From DASPWV01 sp046726375 (GTDB lineage Bacteria; Acidobacteriota; Vicinamibacteria; Vicinamibacterales; UBA2999), in assembly GCA_046726375.1 (NCBI GenBank), contig JBKPAJ010000181.1:1-64000 (forward strand): a DNA stretch of 64,000 nucleotides, given 5' to 3'. The translations under genes were made by a program, and so were the position numbers. The first letter of the stretch is position 1, and every line of letters starts with the position of its first letter. The notes under the pieces were generated by a model. The model searched no databases and had not been told where the DNA came from. It saw only the letters and a list, made by a program, of their open reading frames with translations. This document shows positions 56,004 to 64,000 of this stretch, piece after piece.

Positions 56004-57046
56004 CAGCCGATATCGACGGCAGCCGGCGCAAAAAAGAAGCGGTCGATGATTCCACGCAGCTCCGCAAGCGAGGTCGCGGCGTTGACCGCCGTGCGCAGAT
56101 GCGACCCGTTGTCGAGACCCTTCGTGTACCAGCCGCACAGCGCGCGCAGCTTGTTGATCACCCAGCGATCGTGCCGCGACGCCGGACCCGGCGTGTCCTG
56201 ATTCGGCGCGACGTGTCGGAACCCTTCCGCTTCGTCCACCCGCTCGTGGAGCAACAGATCGATGTAGTCGAGCAGAAAGCAGCCGCGTTCTTCGTCGGTC
56301 ACCTCACGCGGTGCACGGCCGTCGAGCATGTCCTGCGCCTGCGCGAGAATCCACGGATTTCGGAGCACGCCACGGCCGACGAACACGCCGCTGACGCCCT
56401 TGCGAAGCCGTTCGACAATCTGTTCCGGCGCGACGCAGTCGCCGGATCCGAACACAGGAATCGCGATGGCGTCAGCAATGCTGGCGACGAAATCCCAGTC
56501 GGCGACGCCGCTGTACGACTGCTTCGCCGTCCGTCCATGAATGGTGATCGCCGATGCGCCGGCGTCTTCGACCCGCTTTGCCAAATCCGACGCGGTGAGC
56601 TCGCGGTCGTCCCAGCCCTTACGCATTTTCACGGTCACCGGAATCGCGACGGCGTTTACCATCGCCCGGATCACGGTCGCGGCGTGCTCGGGTTCGCGCA
56701 TCAAGCTGCAGCCGGCATTGTGCTTGGCGATTTTCGGCACCGGGCAGCCCATATTGACGTCGACGATGTCGGCGCCCATCCCCTCGACGACGCGCGCGGC
56801 TTCGGCCATCCGCTCGGGATCACCGCCGAAGATCTGAATGGAAACCGGCCGTTCTTCTTCGGTGTACTCGGCGTACTCGAGCGTCCGATCGATACCGCGA
56901 ACGAGGCCTTCGCTGCTCACCATTTCGGTGACAACCAGACCACACCCGCCCTGCCGCTTGACCAGCCGTCGGAATGCGGTGTCGGTCATGCCGGCCATCG
57001 GTGACACGACCATCGGCGACGACAGTTGAACGGAACCGATTTTCAT
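56003..57046 (-). CDS. dusB: tRNA-dihydrouridine synthase (DusB-like)
   Basis: The 347-residue protein has an FMN-binding TIM barrel with SPMVVSPMAGMTDTAFRRL, QIFGGDPERMAEAA, VDVNMGCPVPKIAKHNAGC (active-site Cys is the one in AGC), and ITIHGRTAKQSYSGVADW, plus a C-terminal helical RNA-binding domain. It reduces uridine to dihydrouridine in tRNA D-loops. In many bacteria dusB is paired with fis; here it lies between a NusG-like gene and an aminotransferase in the mfd run. Confidence 0.93.
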   Translation of the reverse strand: MKIGSVQLSSPMVVSPMAGMTDTAFRRLVKRQGGCGLVVTEMVSSEGLVRGIDRTLEYAEYTEEERPVSIQIFGGDPERMAEAARVVEGMGADIVDVNMGCPVPKIAKHNAGCSLMREPEHAATVIRAMVNAVAIPVTVKMRKGWDDRELTASDLAKRVEDAGASAITIHGRTAKQSYSGVADWDFVASIADAIAIPVFGSGDCVAPEQIVERLRKGVSGVFVGRGVLRNPWILAQAQDMLDGRAPREVTDEERGCFLLDYIDLLLHERVDEAEGFRHVAPNQDTPGPASRHDRWVINKLRALCGWYTKGLDNGSHLRTAVNAATSLAELRGIIDRFFFAPAAVDIG

Positions 57047-57091
57047 TGACCCAGGTTGTGCTACCCGTCCGACCTGCCCGACCAGAGCCAG

Positions 57092-57622
57092 TCAATACGG
57101 CTTGACGTCAGCGGCATCCACTTCGACGCTCACCGCCTGGCCGATGAGATCGACAGACAACACCAGACGCGCGTGCGCGCCCTTGCGAACCAGGCGCCCG
57201 ATGACGCCTTTCAGGGGACCGTGCCGCACTTCCACCATCATCCCTTCTTTGATGAGCGGACACGGGTCGTATGAGAGCTCACTGTTTACCAGCGTACGAA
57301 TGCCGTCGATTTCAATGTCCGGAATGGGCGATGGCATGCCTTCGGAGCCGACGATCGTCACGACACCTTCGCAGTTCACGACCGAGAATCGATCCGCGAC
57401 GTCAAAGCGGGCGAACAGGTATCCGGGAAACAGCGGCCAATCGATCTTTTTCTTGCGATCTTTCCAGCGGCTCCACTTGGTGATCGTCGGCAGGAAGACA
57501 TCGACCTTCTTGCGCGACAGCTGCTCCTGGACGAACTTTTCGTGCCGCGAACGCGTCCAGATCGCGTACCAGTCGAACTCCGCCGGAGCGGTAGTGCGTG
57601 TAAGGAGTTCTCGCTCACCCAT
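57092..57622 (-). CDS. NusG/UpxY-like transcription antiterminator
   Basis: The 176-residue protein has a NusG N-terminal domain (FDWYAIWTRSRHEKFVQEQL, LPTITKWSRWKDRKKK, WPLFPGYLFARF) and a C-terminal KOW domain (PCPLIKEGMMVEVRHGPLKG). The WSRWKDRKKK and PLFPGYLF motifs are those of specialised NusG paralogues such as UpxY, which act on polysaccharide operons, and not of housekeeping NusG. A Wzt-type ABC gene and an hldE-type gene lie upstream on the same strand. The ATG at 57622 overlaps the stop of the PpiC gene (TGATG). Confidence 0.88.
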   Translation of the reverse strand: MGERELLTRTTAPAEFDWYAIWTRSRHEKFVQEQLSRKKVDVFLPTITKWSRWKDRKKKIDWPLFPGYLFARFDVADRFSVVNCEGVVTIVGSEGMPSPIPDIEIDGIRTLVNSELSYDPCPLIKEGMMVEVRHGPLKGVIGRLVRKGAHARLVLSVDLIGQAVSVEVDAADVKPY

Positions 57623-58659
57623 CACTGTGTCGTGGTTTGCCGCTGCTTGACGCCGACGTCGAACGCTTTCTTGATCTCCTCGTTCTTCCAGTCGATCGTT
57701 GCCTGTTCGCGCAGATGCTGAAGGTAGATCTCGAGGTGTCCCTGCCGCTTGTTCGCGGCGAGCCGATCGGACACTTCGGCGCGGGCCTCGTCCAGCGTTT
57801 TGGTTTTCGCGCCAACGGACGATTCGAGCTTGATGATTTGATAGCCGCGTTGCGTGCGCAGCACCGACGTGACCTCGCCGACTTTCATGGTCGCAAGCAG
57901 CTTCTGCAATTCGGGTGAGAGATCGTCGCGGCTGATTGGGCCGATCAACCCGCCATTGGCCTTCGAACCGGAATCGGAGAACTGTGACGCCAGCTGCGCG
58001 ATCGCTTCACCTGCGATGACGCGGTTGCGAACGTCATCGGCCTTGGCTCTCGCGGCATCGTCTGCCGCGACGTTGACGCCCTTGTCGGTTTCAGGAACGG
58101 CAATGAGGATCTCACGCAGCGTAATCGAAGGTGGTGTCGAAAACGAGCCTTTGTTCTTCTCATAGAACTCGGTGATTTCGTTTTCGGTGACGCTGATCTT
58201 GCCCATCACCTCGACCTGCTGGACGCGCGTAACGAGGAGATTGCGTTCGAGCTGCTTGCGCAGATCGTCGAGCGTCATTCCCTCCTGCTTGAGCGCCGCC
58301 TGAAATTGCTCGTCGCTCTCGAGCTTGTTCTCTTTCTTGATGTTCTCGATGATTTCCTGGAACTGCTGATTGCCGAGCGAGTAGCCAAGCTCGCGTCCCC
58401 GCTGCACGAGCAGCATCTCGTCGACCGCGTCGACGATGACTTGTGGTGTCACTTCGACCAGGGCCTTTTGCAGCTCAGCGTCCGATGCCGGGCGGAAATT
58501 CGGATCCTTTTGCCGCAAAGCCATCACCTGCCGTTGCTCGAGGTCGCTCTTGGTGAGGATGTCGCCGTTTACCTTCACGAGAATTTGTTCGAGGATGTCG
58601 GCGCGCGCGGACAAGGCGAGCGCAAACACAAACGCGAGGGTTGCTGCTATGCGTTTCAT
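57622..58659 (-). CDS. SurA/PpiC-type periplasmic peptidyl-prolyl isomerase
   Basis: The 345-residue precursor has a signal peptide (residues 1-20, ALALSARAD), a SurA-N-like helical domain (VNGDILTKSDLEQRQVMAL, VDAVDEMLLVQRGRELGYS), and one parvulin domain (LREILIAV, ASQFSDSGSKANGGLIGPIS, GYQIIKLES) followed by a C-terminal helix. SurA-like chaperones carry outer-membrane proteins across the periplasm. The ATG at 58659 has GGCGGA 11 nt upstream. It lies 53 nt after mfd and is coupled to the NusG-like gene. Confidence 0.88.
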   Translation of the reverse strand: MKRIAATLAFVFALALSARADILEQILVKVNGDILTKSDLEQRQVMALRQKDPNFRPASDAELQKALVEVTPQVIVDAVDEMLLVQRGRELGYSLGNQQFQEIIENIKKENKLESDEQFQAALKQEGMTLDDLRKQLERNLLVTRVQQVEVMGKISVTENEITEFYEKNKGSFSTPPSITLREILIAVPETDKGVNVAADDAARAKADDVRNRVIAGEAIAQLASQFSDSGSKANGGLIGPISRDDLSPELQKLLATMKVGEVTSVLRTQRGYQIIKLESSVGAKTKTLDEARAEVSDRLAANKRQGHLEIYLQHLREQATIDWKNEEIKKAFDVGVKQRQTTTQ

Positions 58660-58712
58660 GGGCAAGTTCCGCCAAATGAATAGTTTAGCAGATTAGACGC
58701 CGCCCGCCGGCA

Positions 58713-61700
58713 TCAGGCCTGCAGTTCCTCGAGCAGGTCGGTCAGCCTGTGCAGAATACCGCCCGGACTGCGCGGATCCTCCGCTTTGGGCTTGAGAATT
58801 TCCGCCTTTGAAAAGCCGGGGGTCACTTCGGCGGCGGTGGCCCGGGCGGTCCACCATGCCGGTTCACGGGTCGGTTTGCGGCGGCCGCTGCGCGGTGCTG
58901 GTTTCAGGTCCAGTTTTAGCGACACAGGCGGCACGAGCTGCAAGTCGCCACGCTCTCGAACGAGATGAACCACCCGAACGGGATCGACTTTCGCTTTTTC
59001 GCGAAACCGCATCGCGACAATCGCACCTTCGCGCTCGATGCTTTCAATGCCCAGGCCGTCCGCTAGCACGCGGATGCGGCCGTAATCCGCCAGGTTCAGG
59101 ACCGGGACGGGCGGCGGGCCGTACCGATCTCGGACTTCCTCCATGATCCGATTGAGCTCTTCCTCGGATCGCGCGGCGGCGATGCGCCGGTAAATCATCA
59201 ATCGCTGGTTCATGTCCGGCACGTAGCTCTCGTCGATGCGGAAATCGATCCTGAGGTTCACGGTTGCCCGCACATCGTCCTCGAGGTCTTCGCCCTTCAG
59301 TTCGCGAATCGTTTCCTCCAGCAGTTTCGTGTACATCTCGAAGCCGACGGCGTCGATCTGCCCGCTCTGTTCGCCGCCCAGCAAATTCCCGGCGCCGCGA
59401 ATCTCCAGGTCGAGCGCCGCCACCCGGAAGCCGCTGCCGAGATCGCTGAACTCTTTGATTGCAGCGAGCCGCTTGCGTGCGACCGGCGACAACGCTTCTT
59501 CGGGCGGGATCAGCAAGTACGCGTACGCCGGCCGATCGCTTCGCCCGACACGGCCGCGGAGCTGGTAGAGCTGCGATAAGCCATAGCGATCCGCGCGGTT
59601 GATGACCATCGTATTTGCGTTGGGGATATCAATCCCGTTTTCCACGATGGTGGTCGACAGCAGCACGTCTGCCTTGTGCGCCATGAAGTCGAGCATCGCG
59701 CGTTCCAGAATGTGCTCTCCCATCTGACCATGGCCGATCACGATTCGCGCTTCCGGCACGAGACGCTGAATGAGATTTCCCATCGAGAAGATCGACTCGA
59801 TGCGATTGTGGATGAAGAACACCTGGCCGCTGCGTGCGAGCTCGTTACGGATGGCACGCGCGATCACCTGCGCGTCGAACTTGACGACGTTGGTTTGGAT
59901 TGCGAGGCGATCCTTCGGAGGCGTTTCGATAACGGACATGTCGCGAATGCCGACGAGCGACATGTTGAGGGTTCGCGGGATCGGTGTCGCTGTCATGGTA
60001 AGGACGTCAATCTTCTTGCGCATCTGTTTGATGCGCTCCTTGTGCGCCACGCCAAACCGCTGCTCCTCGTCGACGATGAGCAGACCGAGATCCTTGAACT
60101 GCACGTCTTTCGACAACAATCGATGCGTGCCGACAATGATGTCGAGCTTGCCGGCCGCCAGGTTCCCGACGGTCGCTTTGATGTCCTGCGTCGATCGAAA
60201 GCGGTTGACGACCTCGATCCGCACTGGAAACGCGGCAAAGCGATGCCTGAGCGTTTCGAGATGCTGAAACGCGAGCACCGTGGTCGGCGCGAGTAACGCC
60301 ACCTGCTTGCCGTCCATGACCGCCTTGAACGCGGCGCGCATGGCAACTTCGGTCTTGCCGTAGCCGACGTCGCCGCACAACAACCGATCCATCGGCGTCG
60401 GCGACTCCATATCCCGCTTGATGTCGCTGATCGCGGTGATCTGGTCGGGCGTGAGCTCCCACTCGAAGGCGCTCTCGAATTCCTCCTGCCAGTGGGTATC
60501 GGGGCTGAAGATGTGACCGCTCACGGCTTTGCGCGCGGCGTAGAGCTTGAGCAGCTCCTCCGCCATGTCGCGCATCGCTTTTTTGACTCTGGTCTTCGCC
60601 TTCTCCCACGACGTGCCGCCGAGCCGGTCGAGGGGCGGTCGCGTGCCGCCCGTGTATTTCTGCACGAGATCGAGCCGCTCAACCGGGACAAAGAGTTTGT
60701 CTTCGCCGTGGTATCGCAGCTCGAGAAACTCCTGGACCACGTCGCCCGCGCCGACCGAGATCTGCTTGAGCCCGACGAACTGGCCGATCCCGTGATCAAC
60801 ATGGACGATGAGGTCGCCGACTTTGAGATCGCGCAGGTCTGACAGAAATGTCGCCGCGAGCGACCGCTTTCGCGACGTCGTCGTGCGCCGTCGCTCTTCC
60901 TCGAAGATGTCGCCTTCCGCGTAGATGGCAAGCGCCGCGTCGGGCAAACGAAATCCGCGCGACAGGAAGCCTTCTGCAACGACCACTGCGCCTTCCACAC
61001 GCTCGTCGGATCGCGTGGCGAGCACGGCGCGGAGTTGATAGTCGTGCAGCAGCTCCACCGTGCGCTCGGCGCGACCGTGCGTGCTGGCGACGAAAATCAT
61101 CGTGTCGCCGCGATCGCGCGCCTGGCGAAGTTCGGCAATCCAATCGGGGATGCGGCCGCGAAACTCCTGCGCCGGCTGTGACGGCACGTGGACGGGGCCG
61201 CCATCGTCTTCGGCTGCGCCAATGCTCAATTCCTCGAGAGTTGTTGCCGCGGAAAGGACGCGATCGATTTCGTCCCAGCGAAGAAGCAGGGCGTCGGGGG
61301 GCAACGCTTCGCCCTTCGCACCGTCGCGTTCCTCGTAGGACGCCGACACCTGAGCCCACCACTTCTCGATGCTCGTGCGAACGTCCTGCGGCTCTGCGAC
61401 CACGATTCGGAGCGGACGAGACGCGCGCACATACTCGAACACGGACGACGCGGCGCCCTCGGGCTCGCGTACTGGGACGATCTGAAATTGATCGAGTGTT
61501 TCGATCGATCGCTGTGTGCCGGGATCGAATCGCCGGATCGATTCAACCGAATCACCGATGAACTCAATGCGGACAGGCGAAGTTTCGCCCGCGGGGTAAA
61601 CATCGAGAATACCGCCGCGAAGCGAGAACTCGCCATGCTGGTCAACGGGATCCTGCCGTTCGTAGCCCCCTTCCACGAGGATCCCGGCAAGTGCGAGCGG

Positions 61701-62177
61701 ATCGATCTCGACACCGGATCTGAGATCGAATGAGGTAGCGAGGATCGACTCCGGCGCGGGCAGTCGAGGCAACAGCGCTTGCGCCGACGCGACTATGACA
61801 CGCGCGTTGCCGAGCGCAGCCGCATGGAGCGCGCGGGCGCGGGCTGAGGCGACGCGGAAATGCGGGGCGAGTCCGCGATAGGGATCAACTTCATGCGACG
61901 GAAAGGGCAGCACCGCGCGTTCCGCGGCCGTTTCGGACAGCCCTTCGAGCGCACCGAGAAAAAATCGCACATCGTCGGTTGCCGTCTCGAGATCGGGATC
62001 GCCCGGAACGACATAGAGGATGACGGCTTCTGAAGCTCGATGGGCCGCCGCCGCGACGGCCAGTGCCTTCGCCGGTGACGTAAGGCCGCTGAACGCCCGC
62101 GTCTTAGCGCCCAGAGTGCTTTTGGCGAGCGTGGTGTTGAGGATTGACCGAAGGGTGAGTGAAGTCGCGATGGCCAC
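58713..62177 (-). CDS. mfd: Transcription-repair coupling factor Mfd
   Basis: The 1154-residue protein shows the full Mfd order: UvrB-homology region (LPFPSHEVDPYRGLAPHFRV, FSLRGGILDVYPAG), an RNA-polymerase-interacting CarD-like domain (LKVGDLIVHVDHGIGQFVGL), the translocase motor (LCGDVGYGKTEVAMRA Walker A, LLIVDEEQRFGVAHKE, TATPIPRTLNMSL, QLRGRVGRSDRPAYAYL) and a C-terminal TRCF domain. It removes stalled RNA polymerase and recruits UvrA. It starts at a GTG (62177) and is near the usual length. Confidence 0.97.
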   Translation of the reverse strand: MAIATSLTLRSILNTTLAKSTLGAKTRAFSGLTSPAKALAVAAAAHRASEAVILYVVPGDPDLETATDDVRFFLGALEGLSETAAERAVLPFPSHEVDPYRGLAPHFRVASARARALHAAALGNARVIVASAQALLPRLPAPESILATSFDLRSGVEIDPLALAGILVEGGYERQDPVDQHGEFSLRGGILDVYPAGETSPVRIEFIGDSVESIRRFDPGTQRSIETLDQFQIVPVREPEGAASSVFEYVRASRPLRIVVAEPQDVRTSIEKWWAQVSASYEERDGAKGEALPPDALLLRWDEIDRVLSAATTLEELSIGAAEDDGGPVHVPSQPAQEFRGRIPDWIAELRQARDRGDTMIFVASTHGRAERTVELLHDYQLRAVLATRSDERVEGAVVVAEGFLSRGFRLPDAALAIYAEGDIFEEERRRTTTSRKRSLAATFLSDLRDLKVGDLIVHVDHGIGQFVGLKQISVGAGDVVQEFLELRYHGEDKLFVPVERLDLVQKYTGGTRPPLDRLGGTSWEKAKTRVKKAMRDMAEELLKLYAARKAVSGHIFSPDTHWQEEFESAFEWELTPDQITAISDIKRDMESPTPMDRLLCGDVGYGKTEVAMRAAFKAVMDGKQVALLAPTTVLAFQHLETLRHRFAAFPVRIEVVNRFRSTQDIKATVGNLAAGKLDIIVGTHRLLSKDVQFKDLGLLIVDEEQRFGVAHKERIKQMRKKIDVLTMTATPIPRTLNMSLVGIRDMSVIETPPKDRLAIQTNVVKFDAQVIARAIRNELARSGQVFFIHNRIESIFSMGNLIQRLVPEARIVIGHGQMGEHILERAMLDFMAHKADVLLSTTIVENGIDIPNANTMVINRADRYGLSQLYQLRGRVGRSDRPAYAYLLIPPEEALSPVARKRLAAIKEFSDLGSGFRVAALDLEIRGAGNLLGGEQSGQIDAVGFEMYTKLLEETIRELKGEDLEDDVRATVNLRIDFRIDESYVPDMNQRLMIYRRIAAARSEEELNRIMEEVRDRYGPPPVPVLNLADYGRIRVLADGLGIESIEREGAIVAMRFREKAKVDPVRVVHLVRERGDLQLVPPVSLKLDLKPAPRSGRRKPTREPAWWTARATAAEVTPGFSKAEILKPKAEDPRSPGGILHRLTDLLEELQA

Positions 62178-62261
62178 GGGAGTCCGTACAGACAGGTACC
62201 CGGCGACCGGATAACCGGTCCCGGGTGTGTCTTTCTATTTTCACATGGTCGTGCACGCGGA

Positions 62262-62729
62262 CTAGATGTTCCGCACCCGGTCGATGAGCTTACTGGTGGA
62301 ATACCCCTCCACCACCGGAATGCGGACGACCTTGCCCCCGTGCGCCTCGACGATATCGCGGCCGACGATGTTGTTCGGCCCCCAATCGGCGCCTTTGACG
62401 AGGATATCGGGCTTCAGCGCCGCCACGATTTCGTGCGGGGTGTCTTCGTCGAAGATGACCACTGCATCCACGCAGGCAAAGGCGGCTAACAGTTCGGCGC
62501 GCTCTGATTCCGGATTAATCGGCCGATTGGAACCCTTATCGAGAGACCGCACTGAGCGATCGGAATTGACCCCGACGATCAATGCGTCCCCAAGGCGCCG
62601 CGCTTCCTGCAGATAACGCAGGTGCCCGGGATGGAGCAGGTCGAACACGCCGTTGGTAAACACGATCTGCAGTGCGCGCGCCCGCCGCCGTTCGACCCAC
62701 GCGATCGCTTCATCGCGCGAGAGAATCAT
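62262..62729 (-). CDS. HldE/RfaE2-type nucleotidyltransferase
   Basis: The 155-residue single-domain protein has the cytidylyltransferase fold: IVFTNGVFDLLHPGHLRYL with the HxGH motif, GVNSDRSVRSL, NRPINPESERAELLAA and LVKGADW. It matches the C-terminal domain of HldE, which adenylylates D-glycero-beta-D-manno-heptose 1-phosphate for LPS core synthesis. The kinase half is absent from the window. The ATG at 62729 overlaps the stop of the ABC gene (ATGA). 84 nt of non-coding sequence separate it from mfd. Confidence 0.88.
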   Translation of the reverse strand: MILSRDEAIAWVERRRARALQIVFTNGVFDLLHPGHLRYLQEARRLGDALIVGVNSDRSVRSLDKGSNRPINPESERAELLAAFACVDAVVIFDEDTPHEIVAALKPDILVKGADWGPNNIVGRDIVEAHGGKVVRIPVVEGYSTSKLIDRVRNI

Positions 62730-64000
62730 CGGAAACGGATGTTTGGCGAGAACGACCAGCCGTGTTCTGGTCGGTAGATGCCGACGTCCTTGGCCCGCGA
62801 TTTCACGCGGAAGGTGTACAGCAGGCGGTGATAGTCGTAGGGATAGCCGTCGAGCTTGTGCGCGGCGACGTCGATCTTGTACGTGCCTTCCACCAGATCG
62901 AGCCGTGAGATGTGAAAGTTGATTTCGCCTTCGCCGCTCAACTCGAATGGTTCGAGACTCTCGATATTCGTGTTGGTGCCGTAGCAACAGATTCCGTCGG
63001 CGTTGAACAGCCCAAAGCCAAAGACGAAGTCTTCGGTCGGCTGGTGCGCTATCACCTTGAGCCGGACGTGAATCGCTTCGCCGGACTGAAAAACGTGCGC
63101 GGGCCGACCGTCGGCGCCGTTGAGCGTGACGTCGGTAATTTCAATCTCGCGCGATCCCCAACGTCCTTCGGTAGCTTTGAACATGTCGGACGGCGCGCTC
63201 GAATCCGCGGGACCCCCAGCGGGCGCGCTTGCCGGAGCGCTCGCGGATGATGCGGCCGCCGACTTGACGCGGTCAGCTTCGGCCTTGGCCAGTTCGTGCT
63301 CCTCGGATTTCTCGACGTCGATCAAATAGGCCGCGACCACTCGCTTCGGTTCGCCCTCGGCGAGGGTTCGCCCCTTATCGAGCCAGAGCGCGCGATCGCA
63401 GAACTTCTCGACCAGATCGAGCGAATGGGTCACCAGCAGGATCGTCTTGTTGCGGCGCCTGAACTCGGCAAACTTGTCGAGGCACTTGACCGTGAACGCC
63501 TGGTCACCGACGGCAAGCACTTCGTCGATCAGGAGCACGTCCGGATTGACGTGAACGGCGACAGCGAAACCAAGTCGCATGTACATACCCGACGAGTAGG
63601 TCTTGACCGGCGCGTCGATGAACTCTTTGAGCTCGGCGAACTCGACGATCTCGTCGAAGCGCTTCTGGATTTCGCGCTTCGACAGGCCAAGCATGATGCC
63701 GTTGATGAAAACGTTCTCGCGTCCCGAGATCTCGGGGTGGAAGCCGGCGCCAAGTTCGATGAGTGCCGAAATACGGCCGTCCACTGTGATGCTGCCGTCG
63801 GTCGGCCGCGTGATGCCGGCGACGCACTTCAGCAGCGTGGATTTGCCCGATCCGTTGCGCCCGATGATGCCGTAGGTGCAGCCCTTGGGGACGTTGAACG
63901 TGACGCCGCGCAACGCGGGGAAGGTTTCGTCGGGCTGCAGGTCGCGAATGAGGCTGCCGCTGAGAAGCGCCGATTTCAGCGTGGCGAACTGCTTCCGTCG
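62726..64000 (-). CDS. Wzt-type polysaccharide ABC transporter ATP-binding protein (5' end outside window)
   Basis: The open frame continues beyond base 64000. The ATPase domain shows GIIGRNGSGKSTLLKCVAG (Walker A), KTYSSGMYMRLGFAVAVH (signature) and LLIDEVLAVGD (Walker B), with THSLD for the switch His. After an Ala/Pro/Ser-rich linker a C-terminal domain of about 150 residues (EIEITDVTLNGADG, FGFGLFNADGICCYG) resembles the Wzt glycan-recognition domain, which selects capped O-antigen or similar polysaccharide for export. The transmembrane partner should lie outside the window. It overlaps the hldE-type gene by 4 bases. Confidence 0.9.
   Translation of the reverse strand, partial: RRKQFATLKSALLSGSLIRDLQPDETFPALRGVTFNVPKGCTYGIIGRNGSGKSTLLKCVAGITRPTDGSITVDGRISALIELGAGFHPEISGRENVFINGIMLGLSKREIQKRFDEIVEFAELKEFIDAPVKTYSSGMYMRLGFAVAVHVNPDVLLIDEVLAVGDQAFTVKCLDKFAEFRRRNKTILLVTHSLDLVEKFCDRALWLDKGRTLAEGEPKRVVAAYLIDVEKSEEHELAKAEADRVKSAAASSASAPASAPAGGPADSSAPSDMFKATEGRWGSREIEITDVTLNGADGRPAHVFQSGEAIHVRLKVIAHQPTEDFVFGFGLFNADGICCYGTNTNIESLEPFELSGEGEINFHISRLDLVEGTYKIDVAAHKLDGYPYDYHRLLYTFRVKSRAKDVGIYRPEHGWSFSPNIRFR

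Overview
The window is 64 kb of GC-rich, gene-dense bacterial chromosome with no rRNA, tRNA, phage, transposase or CRISPR. The gene set points to an acidobacterium, probably of the Vicinamibacteria type: a duplicated orphan MacB/FtsX permease, an Oar-like TonB receptor with a carboxypeptidase-regulatory domain, secreted S9 and M1 peptidases, a VWFA-type secreted protein, a CHRD protein and GAF/PP2C phosphatases. This placement is inferred from gene families, not from a marker gene.

Layout. 0-8 kb: the tail of an S9 peptidase, a Met-rich secreted protein, a MetF-like enzyme overlapping an aminotransferase, a TonB receptor broken by three frameshifts, a DUF1569/DinB protein and an SDR reductase. 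8-17.5 kb: ADOP permease, KtrB-KtrA potassium uptake, a CHRD protein, a glycosyltransferase-methyltransferase fusion, an outer-membrane barrel and an OmpA/VWA pair. 17.5-27 kb: a tightly packed run of aminotransferase, PerM-like permease, GT-C-like membrane protein, Kbl, a PP2C phosphatase and an M1 peptidase. 27-35.6 kb: NuoG, CcdA, a GAF membrane protein, a double-PDZ protein, glutamine synthetase, a small OB-fold lipoprotein and a solitary atpB. 35.6-45 kb: an S9 peptidase coupled to a GAF-GAF-PP2C phosphatase, FabZ, a YhaM-like nuclease with an EamA exporter and Lrp regulator, an MFS permease and a diguanylate cyclase. 45-54.8 kb: a PCYCGC protein coupled to a hybrid histidine kinase, a FliA-type sigma factor, a small HTH protein, an NtrC-type regulator, 6-phosphogluconolactonase divergent from an Arg/Gly-rich protein, a Dabb protein, a carbamoyltransferase and a HAD phosphatase. 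54.8-64 kb, all minus strand: Wzt-type ABC ATPase, HldE-type nucleotidyltransferase, mfd, a SurA/PpiC chaperone, a NusG/UpxY-like antiterminator, dusB and an aminotransferase.

The most striking observation is at 45.2-45.7 kb. The PCYCGC gene is interrupted by one in-frame TGA (45561-45563), followed by 51 in-frame codons of family-like sequence. The TGA precedes Ala-Ile-Cys, so read-through would give a UxxC redox motif. A hairpin with the geometry expected of a bacterial SECIS follows at once, and the extended frame ends in a TGATG overlap with the kinase start. This looks like a selenoprotein.

Other structure beyond the genes: a family of about 120-bp palindromic repeats with four copies, three of them placed exactly at gene 3' ends in the same orientation and somewhat attC-like; a second hairpin repeat family; short GGCGGACC-type palindromes; a consistent promoter pattern in which a -10 box lies 6-9 nt upstream of GTG/ATG starts without a Shine-Dalgarno sequence (leaderless transcripts, including a 20-nt bidirectional promoter at 51.02 kb); and two sigma-54-like sites.
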